A stretch of 5,842 nucleotides of DNA from Paracoccaceae bacterium. GTDB lineage: Bacteria; Pseudomonadota; Alphaproteobacteria; Rhodobacterales; Rhodobacteraceae. The translations under genes were made by a program, and so were the position numbers. The stretch lies in contig CABZJG010000118.1 in assembly GCA_902525995.1 (NCBI GenBank), positions 1 to 5,842 on the forward strand, written 5' to 3'. How positions within the stretch are numbered: the stretch's first letter is position 1; each line of letters opens with the position of its first letter. Shown piece after piece: positions 1 through 5,050 of the stretch. Under the pieces are notes generated by a model. The model searched no databases, was not told the DNA's origin, and saw only the letters and a program-made list of their open reading frames with translations.

Positions 1-267
1 GACGGCGCAGGCCATTGCACTGTCGAGGACTGTGCCATACCAGCCGCCATGTACGCTGCCCATCGGGTTAAGAACAGTACTGTCCGGCGTACTGCGAAAA
101 ACCACCCGTCCCTCCGTCACTGCATACATTTTATACTTCATTAATGTACCGATGCTTGGCGGGGCAAACCGGCCCGTTAAGATGCCGTTTATTTGCTCAA
201 ATCCGGTTAGAGACAGGGCCTCTTGCGTCGTCATTGCAGGGGGCATTGCATCAATTTCGTTACTCAT
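1..267 (-). CDS. PaaI-family hotdog-fold thioesterase, N-terminal part (runs off left edge)
   Basis: The gene starts with ATG at 267 and stays open for 89 codons to the window edge, so only the N-terminal part is present. The visible protein has the PaaI/4HBT pattern: a helical N-terminus, a strand region around residues 43-60, then NPMGSVHGGWYGTVLDSAM at residues 67-85. HGG (73-75) and the following LDSAM helix with Asp82 are the substrate-binding and catalytic helix of this family. Members hydrolyse acyl-CoA thioesters, often aryl or medium-chain, in the cytoplasm; the substrate cannot be told from this fragment. It lies 27 bases after the methyltransferase stop on the same strand, and that gap holds a purine-rich AAAGAGG ribosome site, so the two are probably co-transcribed. 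The family call is secure; the physiological role is unknown. Confidence 0.87.
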   Translation of the reverse strand, partial: MSNEIDAMPPAMTTQEALSLTGFEQINGILTGRFAPPSIGTLMKYKMYAVTEGRVVFRSTPDSTVLNPMGSVHGGWYGTVLDSAMACAV

Positions 268-294
268 TTTGCTCTTTACCTCTTTAAAATTGGA

Positions 295-1143
295 CTATGC
301 CGTTGCCGTGACCACATGGATGGTTGCCGGATAGCGGGTGATGCCGCCGCTTCTTTTGGCTGCAGACAACCGCACAAAATCCTCTTGCACGCTATGCACC
401 TGCGCCTTGCTTGGCTCGGCTTCGAAAAGCATGCGCGCACCAGCACCTATTTTCATCATCAAGGCGGCATCCTCTTGCGGGCTTTGTCGGGTGTCCAGCG
501 TGGTTTGCCGGGTTACAATCTCGGTCGCCTGATACCCTGCCCTTTGCAAAATATCCGACAGATAATCACGGTTGCCAAACGCCATTGGCCCCGGCGCGGT
601 GCCGGGCGCAATAACAGGTGCATTGGTGTGCCTGCTCACCACTTCCATTGGTTCAAGAAAAAACGGATTATCCTGCAAAGGTGCCCAACAGACAAAGACA
701 AGCTTTGATCTGGGGACTAAAGCTGCGCGAAGGTTGGCAAAGGCTTTTACAGGGTCGGCAAAAAACATCACCCCGAAGCGGGAAAATGCACCATCAAAAC
801 CGGCCGGTTCAAACTGATAGGATTGGGCATCCGCCCATGTAAATGTCACATTCTCCACTGCGCTGGCTTTTTCGCGCGCCAGGCCGAGCAGCGCATCTGA
901 GATGTCTATTCCAGTGACCGTGCCGCGCCCAGATAGTGATTTTGCCATCCGCAGCGTGGTGGCACCTGCCCCGCAGCCGATATCCAAGACGTTGCTGAGG
1001 TTTGGCGCATCAAGGCTGGCAAATAAAATATCCGAGATGTTCTGAAACCTGTTGTTCATCTCGTGGTCGTGTAAAACCCATGAGCGACCGGGTTTTTCAT
1101 TCCAGTACTTTCCCTGATCTTCATTTTCGCCATAAACTGACAT
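295..1143 (-). CDS. Class I SAM-dependent methyltransferase (UbiE/Methyltransf_11-like)
   Basis: This is a complete gene of 282 residues from ATG 1143, or 286 from an in-frame ATG at 1155. Numbering from the longer form, motif I is VLDIGCGAGATT (56-67), the glycine loop that binds SAM. Asp84 in GIDIS is the acidic residue that contacts the ribose, WADAQ (107-111) lies beside the adenine, and FDGAFSRFGVMFF (120-132) is the post-I/motif II strand, followed by LRAALVPRSKLVFVCW. This order is typical of the Rossmann methyltransferases annotated as UbiE-like. The C-terminal third, which would set the substrate, is not diagnostic. It has no membrane segment or signal peptide, so it is probably cytoplasmic. 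I prefer the 1143 start because a GGGGGG run sits four bases upstream; the 1155 start has only an AGGTG about ten bases away. Partnership with the downstream thioesterase suggests acyl-CoA or small-acid metabolism, but that is inference. Confidence 0.87.
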   Translation of the reverse strand: MSVYGENEDQGKYWNEKPGRSWVLHDHEMNNRFQNISDILFASLDAPNLSNVLDIGCGAGATTLRMAKSLSGRGTVTGIDISDALLGLAREKASAVENVTFTWADAQSYQFEPAGFDGAFSRFGVMFFADPVKAFANLRAALVPRSKLVFVCWAPLQDNPFFLEPMEVVSRHTNAPVIAPGTAPGPMAFGNRDYLSDILQRAGYQATEIVTRQTTLDTRQSPQEDAALMMKIGAGARMLFEAEPSKAQVHSVQEDFVRLSAAKRSGGITRYPATIHVVTATA

Positions 1144-1171
1144 ACTACCCCCCATTTAACTTACGCACCTG

Positions 1172-1200
1172 ATCAAATACGGACTGGCCATGGTGGTCAA
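1172..1200 (-). promoter_or_regulatory. Candidate promoter for the methyltransferase-thioesterase unit
   Basis: On the minus strand TTGACC (1195-1200) matches the -35 consensus well. A weak -10 follows: TATTTG (1174-1179, spacer 15) or TTTGAT (1172-1177, spacer 17). Either would start transcription a short distance before the gene. The -10 is poor, so this is tentative. Confidence 0.3.
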
Positions 1201-1285
1201 AATCATCGACACCAGAAAACGAACAAACCCCACAAAAGTAAACTTGAAAATAGCCCGCTGCGCATTGCCACAAGCTTAGATGAAT

Positions 1286-1342
1286 TTAAAAACTCATTCA
1301 TTACAGTGCCTTAATGACACTACATGGCGATTGTTAAATCGC
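1286..1342 (-). terminator. Weak candidate termination region after tyrA (two small hairpins and a T run)
   Basis: Downstream of the tyrA stop the minus strand reads a perfect 6-bp stem with a 4-base loop (1327-1342, GCGATT/AATCGC), then a second 6-bp stem with one G-U pair and a 5-base loop (1305-1321). A TTTTT run follows at 1288-1292. The T run is about 12 bases from the second stem rather than adjacent, so efficient intrinsic termination is doubtful. No better terminator is visible in the 218-base gap. Confidence 0.25.
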
Positions 1343-1373
1343 TCGACGTTGCGTCACAGTGCGCAGCTTAAGG

Positions 1374-2297
1374 CTAATCCTTGGCGGCCTGGCCGCGTCC
1401 AAAGTCTGGCGCATCTGTATCTTGACCCGCTTCGATGATGCCGCGGCGAATTTGCCGCGTGCGGGTGAAATAGTCGTGCAGATGCGTGCCGTCACCGCGC
1501 CGGATCGCCCGCTGCAGGGCGAACAGCTCTTCGGTAAAGCGGCCAAGAATTTCCAATGTAGCGTCCTTGTTGGCCAAAAACACATCCCGCCACATGGTGG
1601 GGTCCGAGGCGGCGATACGGGTAAAATCACGAAATCCGGCCGCCGAGTATTGGATCACTTCGCTATCGGTCACACGGCTAAGATCATCGGCCACACCGAC
1701 CATGGTATAGGCGATCAAATGCGGTGCGTGGCTGGTCACGGATAGCACAAGATCATGGTGATCGGGATCCATGCGCTCTACTTTTGCACCCATGCCTTGC
1801 CACAGCTGCTGCAAAGCCACGATGGCTTGTTCATCTGCGCCATTATCAGGCACCAGAAGGCACCAGCGGTTGTCAAACAGGCTTTCAAATCCACTTTCTG
1901 GCCCGGAATGTTCGGTGCCGGCAAGTGGGTGCGCTGGTATAAAGTGGACACCGGATGGAATATGCGGGGCCACAGCATCAATCACCGCGCGTTTGACCGA
2001 GCCCACATCACTCACAGTTGCGCCGGGTTTTAAAGCCGGGGCCAAATCGGCGGCCACCTGCCCCATGGCCCCCACGGGCACACAAAGCACCACCAAATCG
2101 GCGCCTTCGACGGCCTCGCGCGCGCTGTCGCACACGCGGTCGCACAGCCCGATACGGCGCGCTGTATCGCGGGTTTCTTGTGATCTTGCATAGCCAGTTA
2201 CTTCGACGGCCAGCCCAGCACGCTTGATCGCCCAAAACATGGACGACGCAATAAGCCCAAGCCCGATGAGGGCAACACGGTCATAAACCTGGCTCAT
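1374..2297 (-). CDS. tyrA: Prephenate/arogenate (cyclohexadienyl) dehydrogenase
   Basis: A 307-residue cytoplasmic oxidoreductase of the TyrA family, which oxidatively decarboxylates prephenate (to 4-hydroxyphenylpyruvate) or arogenate (to tyrosine) in tyrosine synthesis. The N-terminal Rossmann domain opens with VALIGLGLIASS (8-19). The second strand ends VTGYARS (33-39), lacking the acidic residue usual in NAD-specific members. Further signatures are SDVGSVKRAV (96-105), HPLAGTEHSG (123-132) with the presumed catalytic His123, SVTSHAPHLIAY (186-197) with His190 and His193, and GFRDFTRIA (221-229) with a substrate-binding Arg. It has no chorismate mutase domain and no C-terminal ACT domain, so allosteric tyrosine control by an ACT domain is not expected. 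Its ATG overlaps the hisC stop as ATGA, with AGGTG in the end of hisC as a possible ribosome site, so translation is probably coupled. Whether prephenate or arogenate is preferred cannot be read from sequence. Confidence 0.95.
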   Translation of the reverse strand: MSQVYDRVALIGLGLIASSMFWAIKRAGLAVEVTGYARSQETRDTARRIGLCDRVCDSAREAVEGADLVVLCVPVGAMGQVAADLAPALKPGATVSDVGSVKRAVIDAVAPHIPSGVHFIPAHPLAGTEHSGPESGFESLFDNRWCLLVPDNGADEQAIVALQQLWQGMGAKVERMDPDHHDLVLSVTSHAPHLIAYTMVGVADDLSRVTDSEVIQYSAAGFRDFTRIAASDPTMWRDVFLANKDATLEILGRFTEELFALQRAIRRGDGTHLHDYFTRTRQIRRGIIEAGQDTDAPDFGRGQAAKD

Positions 2298-3379
2298 TTC
2301 ACACCTGCCTTAAACTGTCCAACTGCATGGGCCACACGGCGGCACGCGCTTTCATCACCCACAGAAATGCGCAGACAATCGGGCAGATTATAGCCCGCAA
2401 CACGGCGCACAATCAGACCTTGTGATTTAAGGTAGTCATCACAGGCTTCAGCTTGCGATTGCGAGGCAAATCGCGCCAGAATGAAATTGGTCATCGAAGG
2501 ATCAGACGGCACACCGTGTTCGGCCAAAGCAATCGACAGCCAGTCACGCAACCGATTGTTGTCACGTCTGCATTTATCGGCATAGTCTTGGTCTTTGACC
2601 GCGGCTTCGGCCGCGGCAAGCGCAGCAGAAGAGACATTAAATGGCCCGCGCACCCGGTTTAAAGTATCAATCACCGGCCGCGGCCCATACCCCCAGCCAA
2701 CCCGCAATCCGCCAAGACCGTAGAGCTTGGAAAATGTGCGTGTCATGATAACATTTGTGCGGTTTTCAACCAAGCTGGCACCACCGTCAAAGCCTTCAAT
2801 ATATTCGGCATAGGCTCCATCAAGAACCAAGAGTACATGGTTGGGTAAACCCTCTGCCAAACGGTTTATTTCCCCCTCATCAATCATGGTGCCAGTGGGA
2901 TTATTGGGATTGGCGATAAACACCAGCCGTGTGCGATCCGTGCAAGCAGCCAAAATGGCATCCACATCGGTGATGCGATTACGCTCTTTCACTTCTATCG
3001 GGCTTGCGCCGGCGGCGAGCGCGGATATGCGGTACATCGCAAATCCATGCTCGGTATGAATGACTTCATCACCCGGCCCTGCATAGGCTTGGCATAACAT
3101 ATTGATAATTTCATCACTGCCTGTCCCGCAGATGATGTTGTCAGCCTCTAGTTCAAATTGGGCAGCAATCGCATGCCGCAGACCGCTGTGATCACTGGAT
3201 GGATAAAGGTGCAATTCATGAGAAATTTTGCGAAACGCATCTATTGCTGCCTCGCTCGGTCCGTTGGGGTTTTCATTGGAGCTCAGTTTAACAATATTGC
3301 TCACCCCGTCGACATGCGCAGCGCCGCCTTGGTAAAGCTCGATTTGGTCGATCCCGGGTTGTGGTTTGATCTTATCCAT
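2294..3379 (-). CDS. hisC: Histidinol-phosphate aminotransferase
   Basis: A 361-residue PLP-dependent class I/II aminotransferase that converts imidazole-acetol phosphate plus glutamate to histidinol phosphate in histidine synthesis. Counting from the upstream ATG at 3385, signatures are SSNENPNGPS (35-44), GTGSDE (87-92), the PLP-pyridine region ANPNNPTGT (158-166), LDGAYAEY (188-195) with Asp189 and Tyr192, the Schiff-base lysine Lys220 in TRTFSKLYGLGGLRVGW, and RISVG (339-343) with the C-terminal substrate-binding Arg. Length is normal for the family. I place the start at 3379 because TTGGAG lies 8 bases before it but only 2 before the ATG at 3385. It overlaps tyrA by four bases. HisC enzymes can also transaminate aromatic keto acids, and a similar hisC/tyrA-type linkage is known from Zymomonas mobilis, so a double role in tyrosine or phenylalanine synthesis is plausible but inferred. 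Confidence 0.96.
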   Translation of the reverse strand: MDKIKPQPGIDQIELYQGGAAHVDGVSNIVKLSSNENPNGPSEAAIDAFRKISHELHLYPSSDHSGLRHAIAAQFELEADNIICGTGSDEIINMLCQAYAGPGDEVIHTEHGFAMYRISALAAGASPIEVKERNRITDVDAILAACTDRTRLVFIANPNNPTGTMIDEGEINRLAEGLPNHVLLVLDGAYAEYIEGFDGGASLVENRTNVIMTRTFSKLYGLGGLRVGWGYGPRPVIDTLNRVRGPFNVSSAALAAAEAAVKDQDYADKCRRDNNRLRDWLSIALAEHGVPSDPSMTNFILARFASQSQAEACDDYLKSQGLIVRRVAGYNLPDCLRISVGDESACRRVAHAVGQFKAGVK

Positions 3380-3387
3380 TTGCATTA

Positions 3388-3393
3388 CTCCAA
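3388..3393 (-). promoter_or_regulatory. Ribosome binding site deciding the hisC start
   Basis: The minus strand reads TTGGAG here. Its spacing is 8 bases to ATG 3379 and 2 bases to ATG 3385, so the shorter protein is favoured. No convincing promoter is visible in the roughly 60 bases between the rpsD terminator and this site; a TAAGAA hexamer further upstream lacks a good -35. Confidence 0.6.
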
Positions 3394-3437
3394 CTTGGGT
3401 TTCTTCTTAGCGGCGGTGGAGTGCCATGACCAGAGGG

Positions 3438-3476
3438 AAACGAAAAAGGCCGTGGCGGTTTCCCGTCACGGCCTTT
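3438..3476 (-). terminator. Rho-independent terminator of rpsD
   Basis: AAAGGCCGTGgcgg (3445-3458) pairs with ccgtCACGGCCTTT (3463-3476), giving a 14-bp stem with one G-U pair and a TTTC/GAAA loop. Read on the minus strand the hairpin begins about 20 bases after the rpsD stop and is followed by TTTTTCGTTT. The plus-strand side has no T run, so it acts mainly in the rpsD direction. It insulates hisC from rpsD transcription. Confidence 0.88.
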
Positions 3477-3497
3477 GCTGTTTGATCTAAACTTTGC

Positions 3498-4118
3498 TTA
3501 GTTCTGAGCGTAGTATTCGATGACGAGATTTGGTTCCATCATCACCGGATATGGTACATCGCCAAGTCCTGGTGTGCGGACAAATGTTGCTGCCATTTTC
3601 GAATGGTCTGCAGTGATGTAATCTGGCACATCACGCTCGGTCAGCTGTACGGCCTCAAGCACCACAACGATCTGTTTTGATTTTTCGCGTATTTCGATCA
3701 CGTCACCTTCTTTGACGCGGTAAGACGGGATGTTCACCCGCTTGCCGTTCACAGTGACATGGCCGTGGTTCACAAACTGACGCGCGGCAAACATTGTGGC
3801 CACAAACTTGGCACGGTAGACAACCGCGTCCAGTCGGCGCTCAAGCAGACCGATCAGGTTTTCGCCGGTATCACCACGGATACGCTCGGCTTCTGCATAG
3901 ATGCGGCGGAATTGTTTTTCAGTCAGATCGCCGTAATAGCCTTTGAGCTTTTGCTTGGCGCGCAGCTGCAGGCCAAAGTCCGAAAGTTTTGCCTTGCGGC
4001 GCTGGCCATGATGGCCCGGACCATATTCGCGGCGGTTGACCGGTGATTTGGGACGACCCCAGATGTTTTCGCCCATCCGGCGATCGATTTTATACTTGGC
4101 AGACGTGCGTTTGGTCAC
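3498..4118 (-). CDS. rpsD: 30S ribosomal protein S4
   Basis: A 206-residue primary 16S rRNA-binding protein that nucleates assembly of the 30S body and helps shape the mRNA entry channel. The N-terminal arm (KYKIDRRMGENIWGRPKSPV, then YGPGHHGQRR) and the helical domain are typical. The S4 RNA-binding domain runs about residues 94-155 (RRLDAVVYRAKF, HGHVTVNGKRVNIPSY, VKEGDVIEI), and the C-terminus is MMEPNLVIEYYAQN. There is no cysteine anywhere, so this is the zinc-free form. The start is GTG at 4118, supported by AAGGAG (4126-4131) seven bases upstream and by family length. The gene stands alone, apart from the rpsK-rpoA cluster where E. coli keeps it, and has its own promoter, structured leader and terminator. 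Because it is monocistronic, any S4 feedback would have to act on its own leader. Confidence 0.98.
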   Translation of the reverse strand: MTKRTSAKYKIDRRMGENIWGRPKSPVNRREYGPGHHGQRRKAKLSDFGLQLRAKQKLKGYYGDLTEKQFRRIYAEAERIRGDTGENLIGLLERRLDAVVYRAKFVATMFAARQFVNHGHVTVNGKRVNIPSYRVKEGDVIEIREKSKQIVVVLEAVQLTERDVPDYITADHSKMAATFVRTPGLGDVPYPVMMEPNLVIEYYAQN

Positions 4119-4229
4119 GGCTGATCTCCTTCTTTAATGTTATGTCCCCTTGGTCACACTTTGAAGGGCGTTGTCCTCTGGATTGCTCCTGACAGGCGAT
4201 CCCTTGCGGGAGCCACCAACACCAATGAA
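4119..4229 (-). promoter_or_regulatory. Structured 5' leader of rpsD, candidate cis-regulatory RNA
   Basis: Between the predicted transcription start and the GTG the RNA can form three hairpins. Hairpin 1 (4195-4217) is a 9-bp stem with two G-U pairs and one bulged C, capped by GCAA. Hairpin 2 (4172-4194) abuts it: an outer UGUC/GACA stem, an internal loop, and an inner GGA/UCC stem capped by a second GCAA. Hairpin 3 (4147-4168) pairs CCCUU with AAGGG. A competing pairing, GCUCC (4209-4213) with GGAGC (4185-4189), would open hairpins 1 and 2. The AAGGAG ribosome site lies just beyond hairpin 3. Bacterial S4 is known to repress its own mRNA in E. coli and Bacillus, so autoregulation here is reasonable but inferred; I recognise no named RNA family. 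Confidence 0.45.
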
Positions 4230-4235
4230 GCCGCG

Positions 4236-4263
4236 CTTATACACTGGTGAGTGGGGGAGTCAA
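4236..4263 (-). promoter_or_regulatory. Sigma70-type promoter of rpsD
   Basis: The minus strand carries TTGACT (4258-4263), a 16-base spacer, and TATAAG (4236-4241). Both hexamers are close to consensus, and the element is correctly placed to start transcription near 4229, leaving a leader of about 110 nt. The rest of the tag-rpsD gap (4264-4377) shows no clear terminator for tag; only a 6-bp GCAAAA/TTTTGC inverted repeat with a long loop is visible. Confidence 0.7.
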
Positions 4264-4377
4264 TGCTCCGAAGGAACAAACAAATGTGCTTATTTGAAGG
4301 GCTTATCCGCCGGTTTAGCGCACCTGCGCAAAACTGCCGCGATACTGACGTAAAACAGACAGCCCATTTTGCCACTT

Positions 4378-4944
4378 TTAGCCCCGCAATTCGCGGGCCG
4401 GGCAGCCCACCAGATGATCATTGACCATGCCAGAGGCCTGCAGGAAAGCATAGACAATCGTGGGGCCGCAAAACTTAAAGCCAGCCGCTTTTAAATCACG
4501 GGAAATCTGTTGTGACAAAGGGGTTTGGGCCGGAACCTCGGATAGGCTGGCCCATGCGTTTATAATTGGCTTGTGATCTACATAGCGCCATAGAAAGTGA
4601 TCAAATCCTTGGGCGTTTTCGATATTTTGCCAGGCTTTGGCATTGCCTATGGTCGCCTCAATCTTGCCCCGATGGCGAATAATGCCACTGTCCTGCAACA
4701 GGTTTTCAACCTGATCGGCGCCCCAATCTGCGATCACATTTGGATCAAAGCCAGCAAACGCCTTTCGAAAATTTTCACGCTTTTTCAATATGGTAATCCA
4801 GCTTAGGCCGGCTTGAAAAGCTTCTAGGGTTAACTTTTTCCAAAGCGCGCGGCTGTTGTATTCGGGAACGCCCCATTCCGTGTCGTGATACTCAATATAA
4901 AGCGGATCTTGTCCAACCCATCCGCACCGGTTGTCTTTGCTCAT
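4378..4944 (-). CDS. tag: DNA-3-methyladenine glycosylase I
   Basis: A 188-residue base-excision repair enzyme that removes 3-methyladenine from alkylated DNA, leaving an abasic site. It matches E. coli Tag closely in length and motif order: RCGWVGQDPLYIEYHDTEWG (6-25), LTLEAFQAGLSWITILKKREN (38-58), IIRHRGKIEATIGNA (88-102), GFKFCGPTIVYAFLQA (155-170) and NDHLVGC (175-181). The zinc-snap ligands are all present as Cys7, His20, His177 and Cys181. Tyr19, Glu41 and Trp49 correspond to the E. coli base-pocket residues Tyr16, Glu38 and Trp46, so the enzyme should be active. The start ATG at 4944 fits the family N-terminus, although its ribosome site is weak. It is transcribed alone, divergently from the EAL gene. 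I see no Ada box. Confidence 0.96.
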   Translation of the reverse strand: MSKDNRCGWVGQDPLYIEYHDTEWGVPEYNSRALWKKLTLEAFQAGLSWITILKKRENFRKAFAGFDPNVIADWGADQVENLLQDSGIIRHRGKIEATIGNAKAWQNIENAQGFDHFLWRYVDHKPIINAWASLSEVPAQTPLSQQISRDLKAAGFKFCGPTIVYAFLQASGMVNDHLVGCPARELRG

Positions 4945-5025
4945 GATTATTTGCTCAATTTCGATCCATTAGGGCTTTGTTATTCTATTTTCGGCAGTCT
5001 GACCAAATTGATGATGGAGAGGAAA
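4945..5025. promoter_or_regulatory. Divergent intergenic region between tag and the EAL gene
   Basis: These 81 bases must hold the start signals for both divergent genes. It is AT-rich around 4978-4990. TATTCT (4981-4986) could be a -10 for the EAL gene but its -35 partner is poor. On the opposite strand TTGGTC (5003-5008) with AATAAC 16 bases on is an equally weak candidate for tag. No clear operator palindrome is seen. Confidence 0.35.
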
Positions 5026-5050
5026 ATGAAAATCCGCAACCAAATTGATG
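5002..5050 (+). repeat. 12-bp direct repeat spanning the EAL gene start
   Basis: ACCAAATTGATG occurs at 5002-5013, just before the ribosome site, and again at 5039-5050 within codons 5-9 of the EAL gene. The copies are 37 bases apart in register and lie in different reading frames, so this is not a codon-level duplication. It may be chance or a local duplication. Confidence 0.5.
5016..5022 (+). promoter_or_regulatory. Ribosome binding site of the EAL gene, deciding its start
   Basis: GGAGAGG ends 3 bases before ATG 5026, with GGAG at 6 bases. In-frame ATGs at 5011 and 5014 overlap or precede it and have no ribosome site of their own, so 5026 is the best start. Confidence 0.7.

Noticed and set aside
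223..708. 161-codon plus-strand ORF
   Set aside because: Antisense to the methyltransferase and thioesterase genes; low-complexity character and no family motif.
1258..1366. Imperfect inverted repeat, CTGCGCATTGCCAC (1258-1271) against GTCACAGTGCGCAG (1353-1366)
   Set aside because: Only 10 of 14 positions match and the arms are about 80 bases apart; it is not convincing as a transposon end, operator or long hairpin.
1359..1745. 128-codon plus-strand ORF
   Set aside because: It lies antisense inside tyrA, whose family motifs are clear on the minus strand.
3759..4046. 95-codon plus-strand ORF
   Set aside because: Antisense to rpsD, which is certain.
4328..4372. GCAAAA/TTTTGC inverted repeat after tag
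   Set aside because: The 6-bp stem has a loop of over 30 bases and no T run, so it is not a credible terminator.
4154..4375. 73-codon minus-strand ORF between tag and rpsD
   Set aside because: It covers the rpsD promoter and leader hairpins, has no recognisable protein pattern and looks like translated non-coding sequence.
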